This document shows positions 24,357 through 36,701 of a stretch of 50,381 nt of DNA, in pieces; positions within the stretch are counted from its first letter, which is position 1; each line of letters opens with the position of its first letter. The notes beneath the pieces are model-generated. The model had not been told where the DNA came from. It worked only from the letters and a program-made list of their open reading frames with translations, and did no database searches. The DNA comes from Condylostoma magnum (lineage: Eukaryota > Ciliophora > Heterotrichea > Heterotrichida > Condylostomatidae): contig CAKKTI010000123.1 of the NCBI GenBank assembly GCA_920105805.1, positions 1 to 50,381 of the forward strand, given 5' to 3'. The translations under genes and the position numbers were made by a program.

Positions 24357-26363
24357 ATGGATCCTATTGATAAACCGGAATACTAGTACCAAAGCAACTA
24401 AATGAACATGAACATATCAAGAACTCTCAATAAAACGCCTAATGAAATCTAAATATCAGCCGAGTAGATCATAAGAGAGTCATTAGATAATTAAATAGAT
24501 GACATGAAGCCACCAAGAGTACAGATAAATGATGAAGAGGAGTTAGAGGACTACTTACATAGGAAAAGGGCAGAATTTGAGAATAAAGTGAGATAATAAA
24601 GATAATCTTTGAATCATTGAATTAAGTATGCTTACTTCGAGGAGGGAATTGGAGATTTAAAGCGAGCTAGGAGTGTTTTTGAACGTGGAATTCTAAATGA
24701 CTATAAGAATCCAACATTGTGGTTAAAGTACGTCGAAATGGAAATGAAGCATAAGAATGTGAATCATGCAAGAAATATATGGGAAAGGGCCACTTATTTA
24801 CTCCCAAGAGTAGACTAACTATGGTACAAGTACGCCTTTATGGAAGAAATGCTTTAAAACTACTCAGGTACCAGATAAATCTTTGAAAAATGAATTGATA
24901 AAAGCCCATCTGAAACCTCATATATAATGTACGTAAAATTTGAGGAAAGGATGAAAGAAATGGACAAAGCTAAGCAAATTATGTACAGAATGTTAGAGCA
25001 AATGCCAATTGTTAAAATTTTTATAAGAGTGGCTAAATATGAGGAGAGATTTAACAGAATTGAAGAAGCTAGATCATTATATGAAACTGCTTTGAAGGAA
25101 TTAGGCCCAGATGCATTAGATGAGAATTTATTCCTAGCTTTTACTGATTTTGAAATTCGTTATAAGGAAAGTGAAAGAGCAAGGGTTTTGTTTGAATATG
25201 GTATCAAAAATATTCCCAAGGAAAAGTGTAGAAGACTTAGAAGCAAATTTTAAGACTTTGAGAGATAGTATGGAACTAAGGATAAAATTGAGACTGTTGT
25301 TATTAATAAAAGAAGAGATTATTATGAGACATAATTGCTAGAGAACCCATATAACTATGATCTTTGGTTTAATTATATCAAGCTAGAGGAAAGTTAAGGA
25401 GATGTTGAGAGAATTAGAGAAGTTTATGAAAAGGCGATATCATTTACTCCTTAAGTGCAAGAAAAGGGGTACTGAAGTCGTTATGTTTATTTTTGAATTC
25501 AATATGCTGTTTTTGAGGAAAACATGGAGCAAGTTGAGCGAGCTAGAAGTATATACAAAAGAATTTTAGATATGATTCCACATAAGAAGTTTACTTTTGG
25601 TAAAATTTGGGTATTATACGCGTATTTTGAGCTAAGGTAAAAAGATTTAGAATTAACAAGAAAAGTCTTTGGAGCTGGAATCGGATTAACGTAAAAATCA
25701 TCAATTTATGAGTAATATATAGACCTTGAGTAGTAATTACTTAACATAGACAAATGCAGAACTCTGTATGAGCTGTGAATAAAAAACAACTCTTATAATC
25801 CTAAGCCATGGATTCAATACGCTGAGTTTGAAAGAACCTTGTAAGAAGAACAAAGATGAGTAAATTTGTATGAAATTGCCATTGCATAGGAAGATATAGA
25901 TTAACCTGAAATTATATGAAAGGCATATATAGATGCAATGTACTAGGAAGGTTAAATGGATAATGTTAAAAAGCTGTATGAAAGACTGCTAGGTTTAACA
26001 AAGCACATAAAGGTGTGGATAAGTTATGCGTATAGTGAAATAAGATAAGGTAATATTGAAAATGCAAGATAAATTTTAAGCAGAGGAGAAGATTACTTTA
26101 AGGGATAAGACGACAAAATATCTAGACTTGTTTTATTAGAAACCTGACTTGAAATCGAAACTTAGCATGGAACTGAAGAGCAAGTAGAGCAAATATAGCA
26201 AAAAATGCCGTAAAAGGTGAAAAAGAAGAGAAAAATTCAACTAGATGACGGAGAAGATGGAGGATGGGAAGAATATGTAGATTATATATACCCTGATGAT
26301 GAAGTGAGCAAGCCAGGAATGAAGATTTTAGAGTTTGCTATGAAATGGAAACAAAATTCTTAA
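24357..26363 (+). CDS. CRNK1: CRNKL1/Clf1, HAT-repeat splicing factor
   Basis: About 668 residues, close to the usual length for this protein (yeast Clf1 is 687). It is a core member of the Prp19-associated complex in the spliceosome. The conserved N-terminus is present: [34 protein letters not shown] and [11 protein letters not shown]. About 15 HAT repeats follow, with the pattern W..Y..FE....ERAR.I.ERA ([40 protein letters not shown], and so on) up to about residue 600. The C-terminal [14 protein letters not shown] is also family-specific. Many repeat Trp and Gln codons are TGA, TAA or TAG. It ends at TAA 26361, 16 bp before CEP41. Confidence 0.95.
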
Positions 26364-26379
26364 ATAATAAAATTCTAGA

Positions 26380-27057
26380 ATGGTAGATAGATTTACAAAA
26401 ATAATTCCACCAGATAGGAGAGTTCCGAAAAACCCAAAATATGCGCATATACAATCTACTTTTAAATCAGGTAGAACAATCAGGGATATTGAAATTTTGA
26501 GCAATCAGGCAGTTGCTCGCAGAAGAACCGAATAATTTAAGCGTATAAGAGGATCTACTCTTGTAAAGCTTCTCAAAGAATCTGGGCCATCTGAGTCGAT
26601 ATATGGCTTAAACTAAGACAGTATGACTGATAAAAGCTAGGACGATGTCCAGAGTATGTACAGTGCAGCTTAATTTTCCGTAGTCACAATTAATACTGAA
26701 CAATTGAACATAAATCCTGATACTAACTATATTTTACTGGATCTAAGGGACTAGGATGAATACCAAGCTTTTCATATAAGAGAGTCAATCAATTTTCCGT
26801 CTCCAAATATAACACGCGATAGAATCCCTTCATATCTTTTTCATATAAAAAACTAGCCAGATAAAATGATAATAATTTACGACTATAGCGAGAGGAATGG
26901 AGTGCTTTGTGCTTAGAAATTAGTCATGAGAGGCTTTGAGAATGTGTATTTGTTATCAGGGGGACTAGAGCTGTTTGCTAAGTAATTTCCTGATGAGCTT
27001 GAAGGCTTTCGAGTACCAAGAGCACAGACGTGGAATTTACGAAATAGAAGTAATTAG
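26380..27057 (+). CDS. CEP41: CEP41-like centrosomal/ciliary rhodanese protein
   Basis: About 225 residues. The N-terminus (VDRFTKIIPPDRRVPKNPKY, then HIQSTFKSGRTIRDIE) matches the CEP41 start, where the family has ...I..NPRY.H....TG.S. A linker is followed by a rhodanese fold, about 95-205: TNYILLDLRDQDEYQAFHIRE, INFPSPNITRDRIPSYL, KMIIIYDYSERNGVLCAQ, MRGFENVYLLSGGLELFA. The rhodanese active-site Cys position is not a Cys, as in other CEP41 proteins. CEP41 is needed for TTLL6 to enter cilia and glutamylate axonemal tubulin. Its TAG (27055-27057) directly touches the TAG of the convergent DNAAF5 gene. Confidence 0.85.
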
Positions 27058-29892
27058 CTAATTTTCTATAATAACTTTTAAATGATCCCAGCGTCTTAGT
27101 AACCCCGCTTTTTTAGCTTGAGAGGCTTCTGAGATTAAAACTTGTATATTCTGTTTTTTAATTATATTAAGAGTCTGCTGGGCAGACTCTCTAATCAAAT
27201 TTTCCTCATCTTCTATAATCAATGCAACTATCTTTTTTACTAAACTTGACAAATCGCCTACAAGGTCCGTTTCAAATTAAGATTGACTGTATTTTGGGCT
27301 GTTATAATAGCCTTGTTTAAACTCTTGTATAACAGAATCAAAGCATTGGGTATATGGAAGACATGACAGGATTTCTTATAAACACTCCAAGGAAAGTTGA
27401 CGTATATGTTCCTATGAGTTATCAAGAATATCTAAAAGTCTGCGAGTTATTTCAGAAGTTGTGCTTTACTCAGCAAACTATGAAAGATAATCATTAGGGC
27501 CATTCACAATTTCATCAGCAAATATACTTAAACTTTGCTTTAATGATCTTAGAACAGTTTCTAGTATATTTTAGTCTTCTAGGCTTTAGCATAATCCTCA
27601 CATAATGTCAGGCAGACCTTAACTGGATAAATGTGTGTTTAAGTATTCAATACAGCTTAATCTTATATCACGTTTAAACTCACTTCCCCTGTTATTAGAA
27701 TTCAATGAAGGTGCAATTACCAAAGTGAGCATTTCTGATTCACTTCCCAAATGTTATATCATAAGTGTGAGAAGTTAAGCCTGTATAGTATAAGTTTTCT
27801 CAGATTTAAGTAAGTTATACCCTATTTCCAGGGCTAGGTCTTAATTAGATAATCTGTGAATAATTTAAGGAATACTGCTAAACTTTTTTAATAAACTTGA
27901 AAATAATAACCAGTTGTAATCATAGGCATGCCAGTTATCCAGTTCACTGTTTTTTAAATCCACGAAAATATTATGTATGGTAATCTCGAGTGAGGTATTC
28001 ATGGAGTCTAAACACTTAACAGATTCATGGTACTTAGCAATGCAGCTTAAATCTACAAGGATTTTATCAACTACAATTTAGCTTTTGTCTAATCTTACAC
28101 AACCTGCCTCTGCTCTAAATAAAATATCAAGTAATAATTACAAATACTAGTATACTTTTGTAACATCCTTTAATTCTTCCTGCCTTTTCCTCACAGGTTT
28201 TACAATCTCCTTTAAAAGCAGTAGAACCTCATAGCAACTAGTCTAATCTAATGTAGACACTACGCTTAAGATCCCTCTTAATAAGCTTAAATACTAATTT
28301 TCAATTCTACTAAGCCCTAAGTCAGGAGGCAGTGCCTCCATAAGTCCAGATATAAGTAATTTTAAGGTTTTCAATGCAGAATGTTAGGAATTATCAGCAA
28401 TTTCCCCTCTTACAGCTGACAGTACTTGTGGTACATAACTATCAGGACTAACAAACCTTCCAACTAGCCTGGTAGCAGTTTCTAATCTCTCAATAACCAT
28501 CGGTACTTCATTAATCAGTATGCATTGATATACTGATGAAAGAAAGCTATCAAGATACTAGGTAATTTGATCCTCTGTAAAAATTATAATAGTAAGTAGC
28601 AGATTGGCCGCTTTAATCCTTGACCCTGAGATTCAATCAACTAGTTCTTTAAATATTGCATTAAGATACCTCCTAGTGTACTATCTAAAATACAGTCTAG
28701 CCCCAAGACGTGGTCTCTTCAAAAACGGGTAAGGCAGTGGCAAATGCACCATTGTTCCTTCGAAAGTCCAAGGTTCCTAGTACCCAAGCTACCTCATTTC
28801 TCTTATCTCCTTTTCCTTCTCCTTTTCATACGCCTGACCCAACTCCTCGATCTACTAAAAACACTTAAGCTGTATATCAGGTATATCATCAAACAACCCG
28901 GATATGAAGTAAGGAATAAGCCTTGACTCATGGTCGTATCTATCAGGAAGTCTGGTTATACAGTCACTTATGAACTCGTAGAAAGTCTCCCGTACCTTGA
29001 CTGATCTGTCATTCACCAACATAGCGAGATAGTTGTACTTAGTTGAAGGCTCATAGAAGTCTTTTATAGGAACTATATTAGGGTCCCTGAATCCCACCAG
29101 GTTCTCTACTATATCAGCGTTATATTTCCATACTCCTGTATACATTATCTAGTTAAGGGCTTGTAAACCAGCACATCGTACATTAGCATGTTTGTGAACC
29201 ATGCAAGCAAATACACTTCTGGCCATGTTTGCAGAGTAATGTAAAAGCATTTCAGGGACTTATTAGCAAAAGATTTTTATTGCCCGGCACCCCTCTTTCA
29301 TTACTAACGGGTTACTAGGGTCCATGGATAAGGATCGCAAAATTGCTACTGTTTCGTGTAGATATTCAATTATTGTGTTTGATTGAGATGTTTTGACTAT
29401 TATCACTGCGATTTCTGCTAAGATAAGGCGAAGTTCCTCTGATTTTTCGGGAGGGTCTAAAATTGTATGGGGCTTTTAAGACGGAGTTGGGCGCATTTGC
29501 TCCGGGAGATCTTAAAAGCCGTCTAAATTATGTGCTGATAGCCTTTAGACTAAAACGGGGAAAATATACGGGTAGAACTCTGTTATGTCATTAGCTTTAT
29601 CTAATAATCTGTATATAATTTACTCTTTTAGAGAAGCCATTCCTAGTTCTCTGCATCTTTCTCTGTCGTCTGAAAATACTCGAAGTAAAGATTTACATGT
29701 TTCTTGTAGTAGTTATTAGGCCACATCTGATTATATGTTACTTGGCTTCAATGCCGGTCGTTGAATTACTATTACAGAGTATATACGTTCTAGGGCTTTA
29801 CGACGTATTGCAAAATTGGAATCTTAAATTGAGTTTAAATCTCGGGTTAAGCCTTATATTAAATCAGTCGCACTGTCTCTGTTTAAATCCAT
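27058..29892 (-). CDS. DNAAF5: dynein axonemal assembly factor 5 (HEATR2)
   Basis: About 944 residues, minus strand, made of HEAT repeats throughout. DNAAF5 works in the cytoplasm in preassembly of ciliary dynein arms. Specific matches: FAIRRKALERIY near the N-terminus, RERCRELGMASL, NVRCAGLQALNQIMYTGVWK, VPIKDFYEPSTKYNYLAML, DRSVKVRETFYEFISDCITR, LPDRYDHESRLIPYFISGLF, DDIPDIQ, then LPYPFLKRPRLGARLYF and a basic REYLNA-like step before the C-terminal repeats. It is about 90 residues longer than the human protein, mostly in loops. It ends at TAG 27060-27058 with no gap to CEP41. Codon phase holds over the full 2.8 kb, with TAA/TAG as Gln and TGA as Trp. Confidence 0.9.
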
Positions 29893-30459
29893 TTTAAATG
29901 ATTTTTGAGAAATTTAAGTAGGTGTTTGGAGATAAAGCTACTATTGATTGTGTATTTTAGAAGTTGGATATTTGTTTGGAGTAGTTTTAGGGTTGATTAA
30001 TGAAGTAATATAACATAAAAGATTAAGTTTCTTGTAGTTATGCTTACAATACCCAGCTAACTAAAATAATCCCTTCGAATTCTTTACTATTTGGTGAACT
30101 ATTAAAAGTATTTGTAATAATAAGGGATAATCCATTTTTCAATAGTTCCTCTATTCTATAATTGCTTTAACATATATTTATATGAAATAATTTTCCCTTT
30201 TTTGAATTTTCTAATAATTCAATATCGATTGAAATAGTACTACTTATCAATATAGCTATGAAAGCTATGATATTAACTAAATAACAGCACTTTTATACTT
30301 GCATTTTTATTTTTGGAATCTTTTCCAAAATTTGACTATTTCTATCTTACGGATTATATTGAAGCATAATCTTATTCAGAATATAAAATCAAACTAATCC
30401 GTGTTTTCCTTTATAACAATTCAATCAAGTTATAAAATTATAACCCCTTTATTAAAATT
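29893..30459. other. AT-rich region upstream of two divergent genes
   Basis: This 567-bp region lies between the DNAAF5 start and a small plus-strand gene. The frame of the small gene stays readable back to an ATG at 30040, with hydrophobic segments (YEIIFPFLNFLIIQYRL, STFILAFLFLESFPK), so its start may lie there. Otherwise I see only AT-rich sequence. The DNAAF5 promoter should be at its left end. Confidence 0.3.
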
Positions 30460-30873
30460 ATGGATATTCTAAAAATGGACATCTAAAGATATGAAGGAAA
30501 AGTTTCTAGAACTGATTTTTGTAAAATACTATGGTTATTATGTATTAAAAATATTCTAAGTATATCGTGAATATCAAGATCAGCTATTGATATTTGAAAA
30601 GATTATCCTTGTGTTTCTAGAATTATTTTAGAATCGTTAGATGCATAGAGAAGTGATATAAACTCACCTGATGATGTTATAGATTATAATTTAGGATATA
30701 TTGGAAGATTATCAATAGAGTTAGATTAATATAAATATTTACAACATTAAATCATATTTTAACTGCATAGGAATAATTACATTTTTTCGATTATTTGCAT
30801 GACATCAATACGATTTATGGATTATAGGATATTTTAACTTATACTTGATTGGTATAATGGTGGTAAATATTAA
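30460..30873 (+). CDS. hypothetical protein, small
   Basis: About 137 residues if it starts at this ATG. The reading MDILKMDIQRYEGKVSRTDF, then SAIDIWKDYPCVSRIILESL and SDINSPDDVIDYNLGYIG has normal composition, with Asp, Glu, Lys and Gly codons that random AT-rich DNA would not give. No family recognised. The frame is open further upstream to an ATG at 30040, which would double the length. The end is taken as TAA TAA (30871-30876). Confidence 0.4.
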
Positions 30874-31182
30874 TAATCAAATGACGGATGATTAATTCAG
30901 TATTAATTGAAAATGAGTTTCTAATATTGCATTATATGGTGTAGGTAAATGACAATTAAAAAATGATTGTATCAAATTATAGTAATTAAAATTACTTATT
31001 ACTTTATAATTTAACTATTAAAACATTATTTAGGAAAATATGACAACTAACTATAACACTAGAAATATTTAAATAAATAATACAAGTTTATCCAGCTCTA
31101 TACATCAATAACCTTTAATCTACTGCTTTAAATAACACAAATTCAGTTAATTTTACGTATCATTAAATTTAATATTAGAATA
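30874..31182. other. AT-rich intergenic region
   Basis: About 310 bp, among the most AT-rich in the window, with runs such as AATAAATAATA. No protein-like segment in any frame. It holds the end of the preceding small gene's transcript and the promoter of the coiled-coil gene at 31183. Confidence 0.45.
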
Positions 31183-32436
31183 ATGTCTGAAAATAATCCT
31201 AATAATATTAAGAGGCTACTAGGAAGTCCAAAAAAGCCGAAAGTGCTTTTAAGATCAAGAAAATCTAACTCAAAGTGACTTTCTAATAATTTCTCCAAGA
31301 GAAACAGAATCTTGAGTGCACTGAGAAATTCTGATGATTTACATATAAATTCTGATTAATTGATTTATAAGGCAAGATAAAGATCAATGAACAACCAAGT
31401 TTCTGATTGATGTATGACTAGTCCATAAGACAAACTTCCATTGTTTTCTCCTAGGCCAACTTCACGCGCATAAATAAAATCTATTTAATTTGAAGAAAAT
31501 ATCGATAAAATATTAAGAAAAGCACCAAAATCTAGCAAGCTTAAATAAAGTTTGATGAATTAAAGAAAGGTAATAACTAGTAGTACAAGCTAATTAAAGT
31601 AAATTAGCAACATGTATTATGATTAGCATATGTAGTAGGTCAAGAAAAGAAGAAATTATTAACATTTTCAGAAAGTTGATAAGAATCCCGATTTTGAGAA
31701 AAAAGAAATTAGAAATATTATCGCCCATTGGCGACAAGAGATGAAAAAGACTATTTTTTAGTTTTGTAAAGGTTTTAAGCTATTTTCTTGTTATGAGGTT
31801 TCCTATTTTACTCATTTTATTAAATAAACTATGATAATACTCAGTACAATTCTCTCTAACTTTAATTATTAAAGCTTTATCAATGGAAATAAATTGATAC
31901 TTAGGCAAACGATATCTAAGTTTATAGAGGAAAACTAATAATTACTACTATGACTTGTAACAAAGGCAGATAACACAAAATGAAATAGAAGGACTTAGAT
32001 ATAATTACAAGCATACTAATAACAATAATAGCTCTTGGAAAAAGCCTTTAATGCCTTTCAACAGGAGTATGATGTATTAGAACTATAAAGATAGAACTGT
32101 GAATTAAGGTTTAAACATTTGAATAAGAATCAAGATCTATAATAAAGCAATAAGACGATTAGCATGCACTTGTCAAATTTGTTAGATAAAAGATAAGGAG
32201 GATCTTAGGCAGTAGATTAGAAGTAATAATCATATTTAGATGAAGTGAAGTTATTGAAGCAGTTACAACAAAAAAATAATTTTATATATTGTTAGTATTG
32301 ATTTAGCTTCAATAAATTAAGAACGATTAAACTATGTAAGTATAAATTATTGATGAGTATACAATTTGAAGAGTATTCATCCAGTATCACAGAAGATTTA
32401 ATAATGCATTTAAATCAGAAAAAGATACTAGAATGA
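31183..32436 (+). CDS. basic, Gln-rich coiled-coil protein, unknown
   Basis: About 417 residues. The first 160 are basic and Ser-rich (LLGSPKKPKVLLRSRKSNSK) and probably disordered. A compact part near 165-260 contains KKEIRNIIAHWRQEMKKTIF and CKGFKLFSCYEVSYFTHFI, and a coiled coil follows (ALNA-FQQEYDVLELQRQN...). No family recognised; the layout is common for ciliate basal-body or cytoskeletal proteins but that is only a guess. The end is taken as TGA TGA (32434-32439), since the following bases are clearly non-coding in character. No stop-like codon lies in the last 40 codons before it. Confidence 0.55.
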
Positions 32437-32703
32437 TGAACTAATTATAATAATCATTTAATAGTAAATATTGATAATTATATCAAATAAACTTAAATTA
32501 TTAACTCAGAATGAAGAACTAATTGACTCAGGAGTTAATTTTACTTACAGCTCTTGCAATACTCTATAATTAGAAGTAATTTTACATATTGAATAGATTA
32601 GGACCATATAGTTTTCATTAATTTATAAACAAAACCCTTCAAGAAGATTGAAATAATTTATTTCAATTATTTAAAAGCCTAATAAAATTAAGTTGACCTT
32701 AAT

Positions 32704-33057
32704 ATGTCTGAAATATTGCCGTAATAATCGGGAAAATTAAGTTAGCATATAGGCTCAAAATTTATATTTGGTATGATAATAAAATATAGCAAATGTAAGG
32801 CCTATGTTTCTAAATTAATGGCAAACCTGGCTATTCATATATTTATTTATCTTAGTAAAACTGTTCTAAAAGGTTAAATTAGCATTAGAATATTTATAGT
32901 AAAAGTAACCAAAAATACAATAAATTAGAACTATTTAACAGATTTTGGATTAGAGTTTAATTTCCAAATAAGTATAAAAGTATTCATAATAAAGGTATAC
33001 ATAAAACTTTTATTAAATTCCAAAAACATTTGAAATTTGTTCGTGAACCAAATTTAA
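32704..33057 (+). CDS. possible small hypothetical protein
   Basis: About 117 residues: MSEILPQQSGKLSQHIGSKF, then KCKAYVSKLMANLAIHIFIY and later LTDFGLEFNFQISIKVF. It ends at TAA TGA (33055-33060). The opening has normal composition; the rest is dominated by Ile, Lys and Asn, which AT-rich non-coding DNA also gives. No family recognised. The 267 bp before it and the 124 bp after it hold no gene that I can see. Confidence 0.3.
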
Positions 33058-33181
33058 TGATAAAATGTCTAAGCTTGTTTGAGTAGACATTGATGAATAG
33101 GGACTTTTTAAATTAGATTTAAACCAGTGTAGGTAGGGGAATTCATTAAAAAATAATTTTTAAAATTTAACTTATAATAAT

Positions 33182-36100
33182 ATGTCGGGTACTTAATACA
33201 ACCTTTAGGCAAACTTTCAACAGCTTCAAGACACTAAAGATAATTATAATTACCAAGATTACATCGAGAATTATCTTTACTTTGATTGAAAGTTTGACTT
33301 TGAGATAGAATAAGTAGCAGTTATTGGCGAGCTTCTAGCAGTATTACCAAAAGAAGGTAATACAATTTACATTTACGATTCAAATCTGCTGAAAATGGAT
33401 GAATTAGGGTGTGATGGTAAAATACTAAAATCAATTGCCAATGCAAAGGGATATCTAGCATCTTTGGTTGAGGATGATAGTGTGGTAATATGAGATTTAA
33501 AAAGTATGGAATAAATTAAATGCTTTGATATTGAATAAGGTGAGGAGTTCGTAGCCTTTGATAGATTAATAGCCGTTCTTGACTAAATGTACTATTGCAG
33601 ACATACATTTGACGTAGACACAATGGAAGAAGTTACACAGTGTGATACTAGCATCAAATCGGATAGTTGTATTTTTGGAATCAATGGTTGAATAGTTGTA
33701 GGAATGAATGACGGAGTAATTAGATTAACTGATATGAATTAGAGAGATGTAATAAGTTATCTAGAAGGTCATACTGCCAGAATCAGTTGTTTAGCAGGAT
33801 GTTAGGATACTCTCATTTCAGGAGATGCAGATGGAATAATTATGCTATGAGATGTTAATCAAAAGTCTACAATAGGTACACTTGAAGGACATGCAGGGGA
33901 AATTGAATAGTTGATTGTGTTTTAGGATTTATTAGTATCAAGGGATCATAATAGCTCTATTTTATTTTGAGACTTATAAAAACAAGAAATCAAAGTACAA
34001 TCTAATATATTTAATTTAAGAATAGATTAATTAGAGGTATTTAATGATAAATTAACCTACGTATTTAAAAGAAGTATTAGGTTTTGGGATTTAGATTTTA
34101 AGCAATAAGAAATCCTTTTTATAGCTGATGAGCATTCTATTTTATGTTTAGCTATTATTAATAATATATTAGCCTCAGGATCTTCTTAAAGTACAATTAA
34201 ACTATGAGATACTCAAAACTAAATAGAAATTGGATAATTAAAAGGGCATACTGGCTCAATATATTGCCTTACTGAAATTCAAGGTTTACTTGCATCAGGA
34301 TCTAGGGATAGAACTATAAGACTATGGAACATTTAAAACTAAAGTTAAGTAGGAATGTTAGAAGGGCATACTGACGAAGTTATATGTTTAACTGTGATAG
34401 AATAATTTTTAGTTTCTGGATCTGTAGATCATACTATTAGAATATGAGACATTTAATCACTGACAGAAATAAATTGCATTAAGAACAATAATATAATAAT
34501 TCCTCTTGCTGTAGTTGACAATATTTTGATATCAGGAAGAGTTGATGGAATGATAATATTGTGAGACCATATATAATTTTAGTAAATTGGTTAGCTGGAG
34601 AGGCACACTGATTGTATAGTATCTTTGTTTCCATATAATAATCTACTTATATCCGGATCAAAGGATTATACTGTTGTATTCTGAGATATTGAGGAATAAA
34701 ATTAGATTAGAATTATATAGGATATAGTACTCCCTATTTTTATAATTAATGATTTACTTCTTTGCTGATAATAATCATAAGCAATATAATTTTATAGTAT
34801 AAATGAACAAAAGTACATTGCAGACTTATAATCGGTTTATACATGACACTTTCCAGTAGGTAATAATGAATGTATTACTTTTGGATATAAAGAAGGTGCT
34901 ATAGTTACTCACAAAATCTAATACAAATATTGAATAGGGGATGGTTCATACGATCACGTATTTGGCATTAAATAGATATTAATGGGTAAACAACAAACAT
35001 ATGATAAAGCTTATAATTCATATCTTATAAACCCTGAGCACATCAATATTTTGCATCTATTAACATATCAAGGAAAGGCATAGTTACTCTCATAGGCTCT
35101 TGAAGCCGAATGCCCATTTATTGCAGGAGCAAATGGAGATACACCTTTGACAATAGCTTTAGACCATAATTCAATCAAGTGCGCTGAGATTATTCTAAAG
35201 TACATTTCTGAGATTGAAGATATACCAAATAGACGTAGGATACTTAACCTATTGCATAAAGATTTCATAAGAATCCTAAATTTAAACTCTGTTTATCTAG
35301 TACCATTTTGTGAATCCTTATGCTACAACTCGATAAGACAAATGTAATTGTTTACTCTACCCTAATATTTAGCCACCAAGAACTATACAACAATTTATCA
35401 AGTCTAATGTAACTCTGCACCTTTTGAAAATGTAAAGCAGACTAAATCACTCATTTAATTAAATCTATTAGAAGGATCCTAAGAAAGCTCAGAAATTATT
35501 TAAAGTCTATTAACTATAAAGAAATCCGAATGCCTTCGCTCTGACTTTGTCCAAAGCTTAGTGCAATATAAGTTCAGAAAGCTTTATTGGGTATTTATAC
35601 TTTTTGCCCTTTTTAATATTTTACCTTTATGCTTCATGATGACTATTACATTTACTGATAACCTACTTATTAGATAGATTATGATTTATTTACTATTTGC
35701 GACTAACTTCATATTCGTAATATTTGAGATAATTTAGATGATTACCACCGGATGTAGCTATTTAAAAGAAACAAAGAACTATCTAGATATTTTAAGGCTT
35801 ATTTTAGCATATGTATGGGGAATCTTTATGCTATTATATGACTTTGAACGGTAATAATACATTGATATACTAACATTTGTAGTTTATATCATGTTTTGGT
35901 TTGAAGGCTTAACTGCTTTTAAGATTATCAGCTAAACAAGGTATTACATATGGCTGATTCAACAAGTCATACAAGATTTAATAGGATTTTTCGTAATTTT
36001 GGTCTACTTTATCCTAGCTTATACTACAATATTCGGTAACACGATAGAGGAAGGATTTTTAGCAACATTAAAAACTACTTATAACTTGCTTTTAGGTGAT

Positions 36101-36622
36101 TTTGCCATTGACTCATATACTGATACTCAATGGATTCTGTTTATCATTGGCTCAATGCTATTACTAGTAGTGATGCTGAATCTTCTGATATCAATAATAT
36201 CGGAGTCATTTGATAAAATATCCTTCGAAAGAATGGAATCAGATTCAAAATTAAGACTTGAACTTATTTTAGAAATAGAGAACTGTATGTTTTATAATAG
36301 AAAGAAATAAGACTTAGTATACTTAACTTCTATTACAAATTATATTGGAGAAGAAATCGGAGAAAATGAATGGGAGAGTAGAATTAGATTGCTATATCAA
36401 AGTGGAGTAGCGATTAAACAATAGGCTGAAGATAATAACCAAAAATTAAACAAAAAGATAGAAGAAATAAGCAATAGATAACATGAAGTTGGTGACCAAG
36501 TAAGCAGGGTTGATAGCCAGTTTTAACAAGTAACTAAAGATATACAAGAAGTTGATAGTAAAGTAAGTGAGCTATCAGAAAGAGTTAACCAGATACTAGA
36601 AATATTATCAAGGGGCGATTAG
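33182..36622 (+). CDS. WD40-ankyrin-TRP-like cation channel fusion
   Basis: About 1146 residues in one unbroken frame. Residues 1-590 are WD40 repeats, probably a full propeller or two, e.g. LEGHTARISCLAGCQDTLIS, LKGHTGSIYCLTEIQGLLAS, LEGHTDEVICLTVIEQFLVS. Seven of nine WD/WN Trp codons here are TGA. An ankyrin-like part follows near 620-690 (GDTPLTIALDHNSIKCAEII). Residues 800-1010 hold six membrane segments: KLYWVFILFALFNIL, a second and third, DILTFVVYIMFWFEG, LIGFFVILVYFILAY, pore helix TLKTTYNLLLGDF, and S6 SMLLLVVMLNLLISIISESF. This is the TRP type, with LLGDF at the filter. A coiled coil (about 1070-1140) may form tetramers. It is probably a ciliary or plasma-membrane cation channel. 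The end is TAG 36620, or TGA 36641. Confidence 0.85.
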
Positions 36623-36701
36623 CTAGTAAGTAAACTTAGATGAAATAATTGATTAAATAAAACTATGAAATCTACTCTATTATAAGTTGTAATTTAAGCT
36701 T

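Noticed and set aside
29893-31182. Long AT-rich gaps as internal eliminated sequences or mobile elements
   Set aside because: No terminal repeats, target-site duplications or transposase-like protein could be found; the gap size alone is not evidence.
35068-35268. Minus-strand ORF inside the channel gene
   Set aside because: It lies opposite the ankyrin-like segment of a frame that is continuous from WD40 to channel.
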